Shown here piece by piece: positions 1 through 7,724 of a stretch of 41,897 nucleotides of DNA. Under the pieces are notes generated by a model that had not been told where the DNA came from, ran no database searches, and worked only from the letters and a program-made list of their open reading frames with translations. The translations under genes and the position numbers were made by a program. This DNA comes from Propionibacterium sp. (GTDB lineage Bacteria; Actinomycetota; Actinomycetes; Propionibacteriales; Propionibacteriaceae), in the NCBI GenBank assembly GCA_022837595.1, contig JALHFX010000047.1, forward strand, positions 1-41,897, written 5' to 3'. Position 1 is the stretch's first letter; the number at the start of each line of letters is the position of its first letter.

Positions 1-177
1 GGCGAGCAGCATCCCACCTCCGGCGTAGAACGCGCCGATGAGCGTGGCTCCGCCGATGGCGAGCGTGATGAGCTGGGTCAGCGACAGGCCGAGGAGGACA
101 CCGCGGCGGGTGAGGCGGGAGAACTTCACCGGCACGAGTTCGCCCGCGGTCGGGTGGTCGTGGTTCGTCCTGCTCAT
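1..177 (-). CDS. SCO6880-like conjugation membrane protein, N-terminus only
   Basis: Only the first 59 codons lie in the window; the reading frame is open to the left edge. The translation begins MSRTNHDHPTAGEL, then a basic stretch (KFSRLTRRG) and one or two hydrophobic segments (about residues 27-58). This layout, a short polar N-terminus followed by paired membrane helices, and the position directly after a TrbL-like gene and two DUF6112 genes fit the SCO6880/PrgI-type membrane proteins of actinobacterial conjugative elements. The ATG is preceded by GAAGGAG, which overlaps the stop of the upstream TrbL-like gene, so translation is probably coupled. The family call rests on a short stretch and on context. 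Confidence 0.55.
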   Translation of the reverse strand, partial: MSRTNHDHPTAGELVPVKFSRLTRRGVLLGLSLTQLITLAIGGATLIGAFYAGGGMLLA

Positions 178-180
178 CGT

Positions 181-1566
181 CTACTCCTTCTGTGGGCGGG
201 GCGCGGGCGGCGGGGGCTGCTTCGGCGGAGGTGACGGGTCGGTGCTCGGCGGTCGTGGTGCCAGGCTCGACGGCGGCGCCGCCGGTGAGGCTGCGGGCGG
301 CGGTGTCTGCGCTGCTGCATCCGCGGCGTGCTCTCCCTGGGCTCCCAGCGCGGTTCCGGCCTTCGGCCCAGCGGTCGCGGCACCCTTGGCGACACTCGCC
401 CCGATCACCACCCCGGCGGCGACGGGACCGGCTGCAGCTGCGCCGCCCCCGCCTGCTGCGGCTCCACCACCGGCTGCGGCTCCTCCGCCCGCGGCGGGTG
501 CCGGTGTCGGGGTCTTCGGCGGTGGCGGTGCGCTGCTTCCTCCACCGGAGCCTCCGCCCGCGTTCCCGCCGCTGCTGGTTCCGTCGAGCACCTTCTTCGG
601 GTCACCGCCACCTTGCGGCTTGGTCGGGACCGGGATCGGGCGGTTGAGGGCGCTCTTGGCATCCTGCTCGGAGCCGATCGCGTGGTACATGTCGAACCCG
701 ACGAACGCGATGAACTTGTAGGTGAGATAGGGCGCGAATGCGGCCATCGCCATCAGCACGATCCCCGCGATGGGATCGCTGACCGAGGCGAGGTCAGCAT
801 CGATCGGTGCAGAGACCTGGGTGATCGCGACGAGGAACATCACGACGAGCACGAGCTTGGAGCAGATCAGGGCGACGACGAACATCGCCCACTTCCCGAT
901 CCACCCCCGCGAGGAATCCCAGGATGCGCCGCTGAATGCGAGCGGTGCGAACACGACCGCGACCAGCAGGAGTGCCTTCCTGACGAGGAGGGACAGCCAC
1001 ACGATCGCGGCGGCGGTGATCGCGAGTCCGGCCATGAAGATCGTGATGATCGCTCCGACACCGGGGGCGGCGATATTGATGCCGACCAGTCCCGCGGCGA
1101 GGAGGGCGATCTTGTCGCCCATCGACTCAGTGGTCTCTCCGGCGGCCTGCACGATCCCGATGCACAGCTGGTCGACGACTTCCAGCAGCAGCGCGGTCAG
1201 CGTGATGACCACGAACGATCCGAGGACGGACTTCGCCAGGCCGAGCGCGGCGCGGGTGAGGGCGGTGGGGTCGCGGCGGATCAGGCCGGTGATGAGTTGG
1301 AGGCAGAAGAAGATCAGCATCACGAAGACCGCGATGCCGAACAGGAGGTTGTAGACGGCGATGTAGCCGGGCTTGGTGACATCCACCAGCGTCGTGGTGT
1401 CGAAGACCGACCAGACCGCCTCGAACAGCCACCCGGCGGCAGCACCCATCGCCTGTGCGAGCCAGTCGAACGGGGCCGCGACCAGAGACGCGGCTCCTTC
1501 GCCGACGGCATCGCAGACCGAGGAGATCACGGGAACGTCGCACACGCCCATCACGAACACCAGCAC
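181..1566 (-). CDS. TrbL/VirB6-like conjugation channel membrane protein
   Basis: A 461-residue polytopic membrane protein. About residues 70-320 hold roughly six hydrophobic segments (for example VYNLLFGIAVFVMLIFF and LLVRKALLLVAVVFAPLAF), the latter with the R-K-A-L-L-L-x-x-x-x-x-x-P-L-A-F pattern common in TrbL/VirB6 proteins. The last 130 residues are a Gly/Ala/Pro-rich, probably disordered cytoplasmic tail made of repeated APPP, GGGAAAGGG and PPPAA units. It would form the inner membrane channel of the type IV secretion machine. It starts with GTG at 1566, or with ATG at 1551 five codons later; neither has a strong ribosome site. It lies 18 bp after the DUF6112 gene. Confidence 0.8.
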   Translation of the reverse strand: MLVFVMGVCDVPVISSVCDAVGEGAASLVAAPFDWLAQAMGAAAGWLFEAVWSVFDTTTLVDVTKPGYIAVYNLLFGIAVFVMLIFFCLQLITGLIRRDPTALTRAALGLAKSVLGSFVVITLTALLLEVVDQLCIGIVQAAGETTESMGDKIALLAAGLVGINIAAPGVGAIITIFMAGLAITAAAIVWLSLLVRKALLLVAVVFAPLAFSGASWDSSRGWIGKWAMFVVALICSKLVLVVMFLVAITQVSAPIDADLASVSDPIAGIVLMAMAAFAPYLTYKFIAFVGFDMYHAIGSEQDAKSALNRPIPVPTKPQGGGDPKKVLDGTSSGGNAGGGSGGGSSAPPPPKTPTPAPAAGGGAAAGGGAAAGGGGAAAAGPVAAGVVIGASVAKGAATAGPKAGTALGAQGEHAADAAAQTPPPAASPAAPPSSLAPRPPSTDPSPPPKQPPPPAPRPQKE

Positions 1567-1584
1567 TCTCGACGACAGGCGGGG

Positions 1585-1905
1585 TCAGACGGACTGGCCG
1601 ACGTTCCAGAAGAAGTTGATGAGCGTCACGCTCGCGCCGCACATCACCGCCGCACCGCAGGAGACGAGGACGCCGATCTTCCCGCGCGAGGCGAGGTGCG
1701 GGTTGGAGGAGTTCGCGCCGAAGCCCCACACGATCGCGGACACGATCAGCGCCAGGACGCTGAGGATCAGGCCGATGGTCATCACCGCGCCGACGATCGT
1801 GCGCAGCTGGTTGATCCCCGGCAGGCCGTTGGTGTTGGGGTCGATGTTGATGTCCATCGGCACCAGCAGAGGCGCGGACATGACGTTGGCGAGCAGATCG
1901 AACAC
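1585..1905 (-). CDS. DUF6112-like small membrane protein (first of a tandem pair)
   Basis: A 106-residue protein with two hydrophobic helices: about residues 36-62 (TIVGAVMTIGLILSVLALIV) and 78-100. Between them is a basic loop ending in RGKIGVLV. It aligns by eye with the neighbour at 2055-2321 along its whole C-terminal 80 residues (GLPGINQLR/GLGGIGDLR, VSAIVW, KIGVLV/RIGVLV, a final NVGQ/NLGQ). Size and topology resemble VirB2/TrbC-type pilin subunits, and that role is an inference. The GTG start has AAGGAG seven bases upstream. It differs from its partner by an extra 25-residue N-terminal segment. Confidence 0.75.
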   Translation of the reverse strand: MFDLLANVMSAPLLVPMDINIDPNTNGLPGINQLRTIVGAVMTIGLILSVLALIVSAIVWGFGANSSNPHLASRGKIGVLVSCGAAVMCGASVTLINFFWNVGQSV

Positions 1906-2054
1906 GGTAGGTCTCCTTGGCGACGGGCGACCCGCCCACGGACTCGCAGACGGGGTACACGCGACAGGTGCACCCGTGACCCCTCGGCAGCGGAGACGAC
2001 GATGCCCACGCCGGGGAGGACGTGGGCATCGAGAGACTCTGAGTTGTCTTGATG

Positions 2055-2321
2055 TCAGAGTTGTTGGCCGAGGTTGAGCAGCCAGTTCATCCAGGCCACG
2101 CCGCCTCCGGCGAGCACGGCGGCACCGACGGCGACGAGGACACCGATGCGCCCCTTGCTGGCGGTCGCGTAGTTGCCGTGGGCTGTGGCGATGGCCCAGA
2201 CGATGGCTGAGACGATCAGCATGAGGACGGCGACGATCACGACGAACGTCAGGAGCGCGCCGACCACGGCGCGGAGGTCACCGATGCCGCCGAGCCCGTC
2301 GAAGTCGGGAAACACGTTCAT
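2055..2321 (-). CDS. DUF6112-like small membrane protein (second of a tandem pair)
   Basis: An 88-residue protein starting MNVFPDFDGLGGIGDLR, with hydrophobic segments at about residues 19-45 and 59-82 and a charged loop containing ASKGRIGVLV. This is the form I associate most directly with the DUF6112 family of actinobacterial conjugative elements. It is likely a VirB2-like structural subunit or a small membrane scaffold. An AGAGGGG tract lies 13 bases before the ATG, rather far for a ribosome site. Its natural upstream neighbour in the operon should be the peptidoglycan hydrolase ending at 4364, but the 2481-4383 cassette on the opposite strand separates them, so it needs its own promoter in 2322-2480. 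Confidence 0.8.
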   Translation of the reverse strand: MNVFPDFDGLGGIGDLRAVVGALLTFVVIVAVLMLIVSAIVWAIATAHGNYATASKGRIGVLVAVGAAVLAGGGVAWMNWLLNLGQQL

Positions 2322-2480
2322 CGACGATCATCTGCCCCTCTGCACGACTGTGAGGCACGTCCGTCCTCCATGCTGAGCAGGTGCGCCACGAGACTCTCGC
2401 GCGGACGAAGCAGACGCGCCGTCGGCTTGTCAGCGGAGACGAATCGTTGGCAGCCGTCCATCGCCGGTAGACTGAGCCCC
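2322..2480. promoter_or_regulatory. Divergent intergenic region with a leaderless promoter for the cassette
   Basis: A 159-bp gap between the DUF6112 gene (minus) and the EACC1-like gene (plus). On the plus strand TTGGCA (2447-2452) and TAGACT (2468-2473) form a promoter-like pair with a short 15-bp spacer. TAGACT ends seven bases before the GTG at 2481, so transcription would begin at or next to the start codon, giving a leaderless message as is common in actinobacteria. A minus-strand promoter for the conjugation genes must also be here but I could not pick one. CAGGTGC at 2378-2384 belongs to a recurring motif discussed in the findings. Confidence 0.4.
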
Positions 2481-2807
2481 GTGAACGACGCCGTATTCAT
2501 CCTTGGGGTACCGACGCAGGAGGCACATGACCTGCGCACCCTGGCGGATCAGGTCTCGCCTGACGCGGAGTTCGCAGAGCACCGCTACTTCGACGGCGCC
2601 ACCTTCGTGGAGGCGATTCTTCCCTTGGTCTTGTCCACAGCAACGTGGGCAACGATCCGTACTTGGATACGTGCCCGGGCGGAAGTACTCAAGGCGACTC
2701 GAATCTCGGTGGACGGCGTAGAGATTACTGCGGTAAAGCCCAAGGATGCGGAGCGCATCATCAAGTTGCTCGCGGATCGCCAAGCGATCGAAGATGCCGA
2801 CCGGTAG
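2481..2807 (+). CDS. EACC1-like small protein (predicted conflict-system component)
   Basis: A 108-residue protein read from GTG at 2481. The first 40 residues look like a small alpha/beta segment. Then comes a helix, LPLVLSTATWATIRTWIRAR, followed by two strands (KATRISVDG-VEITAV) and a final helix (KDAERIIKLLAD). This order, helix ending in W-[IL]-R-x-R then paired strands with a DG turn, resembles the effector-associated constant component EACC1, a small adaptor found beside peptidase or caspase effectors in actinobacterial conflict systems. That family link is by eye and tentative. It overlaps the next gene by 14 bp, which fits an adaptor-effector pair. Base composition looks less GC-rich than the conjugation genes around it. 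Confidence 0.6.
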   Translation: MNDAVFILGVPTQEAHDLRTLADQVSPDAEFAEHRYFDGATFVEAILPLVLSTATWATIRTWIRARAEVLKATRISVDGVEITAVKPKDAERIIKLLADRQAIEDADR

Positions 2808-4383
2808 GTTCATCGAAGCGCGTTACGGCGACTGGGCTTCCGGCTATCTCTCGCGCGAAGATAGGAATCGGTGCGAGACTAGACAGCGAGGAATTTGGGC
2901 AGCGCTGAAGCGCATCGCCGGGACCGCGCTTGATGAGCCTTGGACCGATGAGGTGCATAGCCCGAGAGCCCTACCTGCGTTCATGGGAACAGTCGGCGGC
3001 GGCCCCAACCTCGTATGGGATGCGGGCCTGGGTACGTTGTTTGATCACCTATCGTTCTCAATGCCGTTCGAGCAGCCCTTGCCTGTAATGGAAGCCACGG
3101 TGAGGCGCATCGCGGCAGTTAGATGCGTTGTGGCGGGATACCCAGATCAGGCGTCCCATCAGGTAGACCTAGCAATTGAACTGCTTAAGGCGTGCCCTAT
3201 TGATCGCTCCTACCAAGAGAAGGTCGACGCCGAAGACCAGTTCGAGGTGTTCCTTATCACAGAGATGCAGGAGCGCTTCGCGCTGGCACACGAACTAGCT
3301 CACTACCTTAAGGCTGTCGATGAACAGTCTTTCGACATGACGATGCAGAAGTTGGCGTCAATGATCGGACAGGCACGAGAAGGAAACTTGAGCCCCGGCG
3401 CCTTGGGCATGAATGCGCGAGCCAGTTGGCAGGAAGAAGCAGCAATACCGCTACAACAGGCGGGACTCGATCCCTATGCCTGGTATCTTCGCGGGCATGG
3501 ACCAGACCCCTTCTCTGAGTCGAGCTGGCCAACACTTGAGTCCGACCTGAAGAGGGCCGACTCGCTTCTCAAGAACGCCACGGAATTAGAGCGGGAGGAG
3601 ATGGCATGCGATCTTCTCGGCGCGCTCGCGGTCGTACTCGACGCTCACGACCGAGAGCGAGGATGGACGGCAATTGCCGGCGCGGCATGTGCGCGTCTTG
3701 CGTTGGCAAATCTGCAAGTGATCCTGGGCATGGATGCATGGGTAGCCTCTGGAGGCGATCAGCCACTCTCCGGCTGGTCTGTGACGGAGCGACAATACTG
3801 CCTAAATGCTCTCCTGCCAATTGCTATCCCTGCCGTATTGAGCCGGGCAAGAGTGGCGAACTATCTCCAGGTCGGAGACATCCATACGGTCATGCACCTC
3901 GTCGAAGAGAGGTTCCGCACACGATTGGGTCCCGGACTATCCAACTTGAACTGGAGCGAGACCGGCGAAGGTCCACACCACTCGTCCGATGAGGTCCTAG
4001 TGCTTGCGACCTTCTTCCCGTTCCGCGCTGAGGTCGACCATCGACTAGTCAACAGGGCGGCAGGCGACCACAAGTTCCCTCTCGGCAACGTCCATGCTTC
4101 GCCTGCGATCTACTCGCTCTACGTGGGCAAGCCCGGCTTCGGCGAGCAAGTGGACGCTGCATTGCGTCGCCATCACCGAGGTGACTGGGGGGAAGTCGTG
4201 CAAGAAGACTGGTACAAGAACGACTCTGGTCTGTTTGAAGAGTTCGAGCCTCCTCTCCCGGCGCGGCTGCGGTTCCGAGACAAGCTGTGGTCCCTCTATC
4301 GCATTGATGGCGAGGAGGTTCTCATTACGACAACACCCGACAGAACGGCCACCGAGATTCTATTCATGCGCGAGTACGTCTGA
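2794..4383 (+). CDS. Large HExxH metallopeptidase-like protein, putative conflict effector
   Basis: A 529-residue protein with no signal peptide. It carries HELAH at residues 166-170 and, about 100 residues later, EEMACD (268-273), so H166, H170 and E269 or D273 could bind zinc as in gluzincins and ImmA-like peptidases. I do not recognise the rest. The last 200 residues contain no obvious repeats or membrane helices. The ATG at 2794 lies inside the end of the upstream EACC1-like gene; a longer frame from 2746 would overlap more and starts with low-complexity sequence, so I reject it. The 3' end overlaps the convergent hydrolase gene by 20 bp. Codon use is less GC-biased than the flanking operon, suggesting separate acquisition. 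Its target is unknown. Confidence 0.7.
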   Translation: MPTGRFIEARYGDWASGYLSREDRNRCETRQRGIWAALKRIAGTALDEPWTDEVHSPRALPAFMGTVGGGPNLVWDAGLGTLFDHLSFSMPFEQPLPVMEATVRRIAAVRCVVAGYPDQASHQVDLAIELLKACPIDRSYQEKVDAEDQFEVFLITEMQERFALAHELAHYLKAVDEQSFDMTMQKLASMIGQAREGNLSPGALGMNARASWQEEAAIPLQQAGLDPYAWYLRGHGPDPFSESSWPTLESDLKRADSLLKNATELEREEMACDLLGALAVVLDAHDRERGWTAIAGAACARLALANLQVILGMDAWVASGGDQPLSGWSVTERQYCLNALLPIAIPAVLSRARVANYLQVGDIHTVMHLVEERFRTRLGPGLSNLNWSETGEGPHHSSDEVLVLATFFPFRAEVDHRLVNRAAGDHKFPLGNVHASPAIYSLYVGKPGFGEQVDAALRRHHRGDWGEVVQEDWYKNDSGLFEEFEPPLPARLRFRDKLWSLYRIDGEEVLITTTPDRTATEILFMREYV

Positions 4384-5980
4384 CGGTGACGTGAAGATGG
4401 TCGAAGTGGCCTCCGGTGATGGAGGCAGGGTCGTGCATCCCGCCGCCGTTGTAAGGCCGCCAGCCCTCGGAGTTGCGGGCGACGGACCAGATTTGGCCTT
4501 GCCAGATCAGGTACTCGACGCCGAGAACGTCGGCGTTGTCCTTCATCCAGTTGGTGACCTTCCAGCCGGCGTCGAGCTGTGCCGGAGTGGGTCGCTGGCC
4601 GATCCGGTTGCCGAAGGTGATGTCGCACGCCCGCCCGAGGGGATGCTCGGACTTGGTGCCGGGGCGCGGTGAGTAGCAGCCCCAGGCGGTGTCGGGGAAC
4701 GCCGCAAGGGTCTGCTGGTAGAGGTGGAGCATGCGGGCGGTGATCTTCCCTGAGCTGGTGGGATCGTCGACGAGCCGGTCGGGGTCTCCATCGACGCCGG
4801 TCGGCGTGCCCGCAGTGGTGGTGTTGCAGGCGGTGGGTGATCCGCCGGTCGCTGTCGGCAGGTTCGCTGCCCCGTGCTCGTTGAGCCAGGCGGTGGCGTC
4901 GATGGCTTCGCCGTTCGTGCCGCCGGGCCGGACCTCGAAGTGCAGATGTGCGCCGGTGCTCATGCCCGAGGAGCCGACATCGCCAATGTGCTGCCCTGCG
5001 CTCACGCGGTCTCCGCGGCGGACGTGGATGCCGCTTTGCCACATGTGCGCGTACGCGGTCGCGACGGTCTTGCCGTCGATGGTGTGCTCGATAACGATGA
5101 GGCCGCCGTACCCGCCGGAGAACTCCGCGACGGTCACGGTGCCGTCCGCAGCGGCGAGGATCGGCGTGCCGTCGGGCGCGGCGAAGTCGGTGCCGGTGTG
5201 CATTCTCCGTTCGCCCGTGATCGGGTGCACCCGCATCCCGAACGGCGAGGTCAGCACCCAGGTGCCCTCGGGCAGCGGGAACACCACACGCGACGACAAG
5301 ACTGCCGGGCCGCCCGCGCCGCTAGCGGCACTGCCGACGTTGGTGAGTGCGGCGAGGATGCTGTCAGCGACGGGCGCAAAGTTGCGGTAGCGGTCGGGGA
5401 AGGCGGATACCTCGACGGCTTGGGCGGCTTCGCCGGGGTCCATCTGTTGCCAGCCGGGGATGTCGAGCAGGCCGCGCGGCGAGGGGTAGTTCGGTCCTGC
5501 CGGCCCGCCGAAGAACGCCCGCGCCTGATAGTTCGGGTCCATCAACTCGGCGACGGTGCCCCATCCGGATTGCGGGCGCATCTGGAACAGGCCGAGGGAG
5601 TCGTGGTCGCCGCCGTTGCCGTCGTTCGGGTAGTTCGCCGACTCCGGGTAGGCGCCGGTGTTGGTGAGCATCCGCAGCGTGGACTCGGTGAGTGCGGCCA
5701 TCAGCGCGATCTTGATCCCGGGCCTGCCCACGTCGGTGATGCCGTTGCCGACCGTGATGATCGTGGCCGCGTGCGTGAGCTGCTGACGGTTCAGAGTGAA
5801 GGTCTCGCCGTTCGCGGTGGTCACGGTGAGCGAGTCCGGGATCGGGCCAAGATTCACCGTCCCGGCAGGGGTGGCGCAGTAGGCGGCAGCGGGGTTCATC
5901 AGTACCCCGATCCCGAGGAGTGCTGCGGCGGGTGCGAAGAACAGCAGCGCCAGGGCTGCGATGGCGGCTTTGCGGAACAC
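4364..5980 (-). CDS. Peptidoglycan hydrolase: lysozyme-like plus M23 peptidase
   Basis: A 538-residue secreted or membrane-anchored cell-wall enzyme. Residues 5-30 form a signal or membrane helix (AAIALALLFFAPAAALLGIGVL type). Residues 80-200 look like a transglycosylase/lysozyme-type fold (ALTESTLR, SLGLFQMRPQSGWG). Residues 230-355 are an M23/LytM endopeptidase with H261, D265, H345 and H347 (HTGTD and HLHFEV). The C-terminal 130 residues contain a further domain (HPLGRACD...HFDHLHV), like the small extracellular domains found in actinobacterial M23 fusions. It would open the cell wall for the transfer channel. The GTG at 5980 has GAAGGGG eight bases upstream; earlier starts overlap the upstream gene. 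Confidence 0.85.
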   Translation of the reverse strand: MFRKAAIAALALLFFAPAAALLGIGVLMNPAAAYCATPAGTVNLGPIPDSLTVTTANGETFTLNRQQLTHAATIITVGNGITDVGRPGIKIALMAALTESTLRMLTNTGAYPESANYPNDGNGGDHDSLGLFQMRPQSGWGTVAELMDPNYQARAFFGGPAGPNYPSPRGLLDIPGWQQMDPGEAAQAVEVSAFPDRYRNFAPVADSILAALTNVGSAASGAGGPAVLSSRVVFPLPEGTWVLTSPFGMRVHPITGERRMHTGTDFAAPDGTPILAAADGTVTVAEFSGGYGGLIVIEHTIDGKTVATAYAHMWQSGIHVRRGDRVSAGQHIGDVGSSGMSTGAHLHFEVRPGGTNGEAIDATAWLNEHGAANLPTATGGSPTACNTTTAGTPTGVDGDPDRLVDDPTSSGKITARMLHLYQQTLAAFPDTAWGCYSPRPGTKSEHPLGRACDITFGNRIGQRPTPAQLDAGWKVTNWMKDNADVLGVEYLIWQGQIWSVARNSEGWRPYNGGGMHDPASITGGHFDHLHVTVRRTRA

Positions 5981-5993
5981 GACGCCAACCCCT

Positions 5994-6686
5994 TCAACGC
6001 AGCGGGTTGTCGAGCTGCGAGAACCGCAGCAGGTGACAGGTCGGGTAGGTCGGTGCGCAGACGACGAACACGGTGAACGCGACCGGATGCTCACTGGTCA
6101 CCGGTTGGCCGTTCCAGACCCCGGCACGATTCCGAGTGCCCTCGATCGTGATGGCCGTCGTGCCAACGGCGAGTTGCCCAGGTTGCGCCTGCGCTACGGC
6201 GTCGGCCCAGGCTTCGGGGACGTACGCGGCCTCGATGGTGAGGTGCTGGCGGGTGGCGTATTGCCGCAGCTCGATCCAGGCGTCCCTGGTCGGCAGGTAC
6301 GCGGCCACGTCGGATGCCAGCCCGGCTTGTTCGTCCCCACTGGGGTCACCGACCGCGAGGATCGCCGAGGTGTAGTCCAGCGGCCACAGCCCCGAAGCCG
6401 TGTCCCACGCGAACAGAGCGGACGCGACCCCACGCGCGAAAATCTCAGGATCGGCCGAACGCGGAACCGCTGGAATCCGCGGTGGCCGGGGTGTGCTCGG
6501 GGCCACCTTGGGCGGTGCCGTCGTGACCGGGCCGGGCTGCGGGTCGTGTTGGGGGCTGGTGCTGTTGCGGGGGCCGGTGAGGAGTCCGTACACGCCGACG
6601 CCGGCGAGGATCAGCAGGATGATGCCGGCGGCGATGAGGGCGACGAGTCGGCGGCGGTTCCGAGGATCAGTGGGTGCAGGGCTCAT
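5994..6686 (-). CDS. Single-pass membrane protein, VirB8/TcpC-like candidate
   Basis: A 230-residue protein. A short basic N-terminus (RNRRRL) precedes one membrane helix (about residues 14-35, ALIAAGIILLILAGVGVYGLL). A Pro/Thr-rich linker and a 150-residue globular domain (ADPEIFARGVASALFAWDT onward) follow. One transmembrane helix plus an exported domain of this size, starting with a helix rich in aromatic residues, is the layout of VirB8/TcpC proteins with an NTF2-like fold. I infer that role from layout and operon position, between the ParB-like gene and the wall hydrolase; I see no diagnostic motif. ATG at 6686 is chosen over GTG at 6710, though neither has a clear ribosome site. Confidence 0.6.
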   Translation of the reverse strand: MSPAPTDPRNRRRLVALIAAGIILLILAGVGVYGLLTGPRNSTSPQHDPQPGPVTTAPPKVAPSTPRPPRIPAVPRSADPEIFARGVASALFAWDTASGLWPLDYTSAILAVGDPSGDEQAGLASDVAAYLPTRDAWIELRQYATRQHLTIEAAYVPEAWADAVAQAQPGQLAVGTTAITIEGTRNRAGVWNGQPVTSEHPVAFTVFVVCAPTYPTCHLLRFSQLDNPLR

Positions 6687-6722
6687 GCCGAGCAGGTGCA
6701 CACCCGACACCCATGCCAGCGG

Positions 6723-7724
6723 TCAGTGAGCCCGGAGTCGTGGCCGCTCCGCCGTGGCCTCGCGGGCGGCTCGGAGTGCGTCGGCGAACCGGACGGTGCC
6801 GTCGGCGGTCGCGAGGAAGTTCTCGAACTGCTCGTCGGTCAGCTCGGCGGCAAGGGTGTCGACGTCGTAGTGGGTCCACCAGTCGGCCAGCTCACCCCAG
6901 GTCTGCACGAACGCGCGCAGCGGGTAACGGACAGGTTGCCCATCTCCGGTGACAAGCGGCAACGGACGCGGTGGGGTGCGCTTGCCCTTCTTGATCGACT
7001 TCGCGCGAGCCACGGCTGCCTCGGCGCGGGCGTGCATCTCTGCCTCGCGCCGCTCCCGCTCGGTGGTGTCGGCGTCGCGCATCGCCTGGTAGATCGGATG
7101 CACCGGGTCGCCGGCCTCGATCCGCTCCAGCCCGGCAGCGGCCTCGGCGCGCAGGGTCTCTGTCTGGGTGGGGTTGTTGGCGATGTCTTCGAGGTAGCCG
7201 ATCTTCTCCAGCGTCGTGTGCGACGCACCGCCGGGAATCATCGCCGCCGCCTGCTCGCGGGCCTTCCCAAGCGGCCCGCTCGACGGTGGTGCAAAGTTTG
7301 CACCACCGTCACTTCCGGGCTGATTCTCGCTGCTGAACTGGGTCGCGGACTTGCGGCGGGCGGCGTCTTCGGCCATGACCTGCTTGAGTTCTCGGTACAG
7401 TCCGGCGGCTTCGAGCTGGGTGTAGGGCTTGTGGAGCATGTTGTCGTCCTGCTCGGCGAGGAGCTGCCCGAGCCGGTCAGACAGCCCACTGCGAACCCAG
7501 ACGTTGACGGTTCGCCAGCCGAGCTTCTTGATCGCGGCCAGGCGTCGCGCCCCGCACACCAGCACGCCGTCGATCGTGATCGTGAGAGGTTGCAGAAGCC
7601 CGTCGCGCCCGATAGATGCCGCGAGAGCGTCGATGTCGCCGAGGTCGGCGCGGTGCCGGGTGCCGACGAGGATCGAATCGACGGTGCGGTCGAGCTGAAT
7701 GCTGCCGACCTGCGGCTCGGTCAC
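6723..7724 (-). CDS. ParB/RepB-like DNA-binding protein
   Basis: A 333-residue protein. Residues 1-90 form a ParB N-terminal domain: a VDSILVGTRHR-like strand, LAASIGRDGLLQPLTI, and CGARRLAAIKKLGW, which matches the G-x-R-R phosphate/nucleotide-contacting motif. A helical region with a possible HTH (HTTLEKIGYLEDIA, about 165-180) follows, and the C-terminal part is acidic and tryptophan-rich (TWGELADWW). It probably binds centromere-like sites for partition or regulates the operon; there is no adjacent ParA in the window. The GTG start overlaps the stop of the upstream gene by 4 bp (GTGA). Confidence 0.85.
   Translation of the reverse strand: MTEPQVGSIQLDRTVDSILVGTRHRADLGDIDALAASIGRDGLLQPLTITIDGVLVCGARRLAAIKKLGWRTVNVWVRSGLSDRLGQLLAEQDDNMLHKPYTQLEAAGLYRELKQVMAEDAARRKSATQFSSENQPGSDGGANFAPPSSGPLGKAREQAAAMIPGGASHTTLEKIGYLEDIANNPTQTETLRAEAAAGLERIEAGDPVHPIYQAMRDADTTERERREAEMHARAEAAVARAKSIKKGKRTPPRPLPLVTGDGQPVRYPLRAFVQTWGELADWWTHYDVDTLAAELTDEQFENFLATADGTVRFADALRAAREATAERPRLRAH

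Noticed and set aside
328..2052. Long plus-strand open frame opposite the TrbL-like gene
   Set aside because: It is Arg/Asp/His-rich antisense sequence typical of shadows in GC-rich DNA; the minus-strand frame encodes a coherent membrane protein with proper gene spacing.
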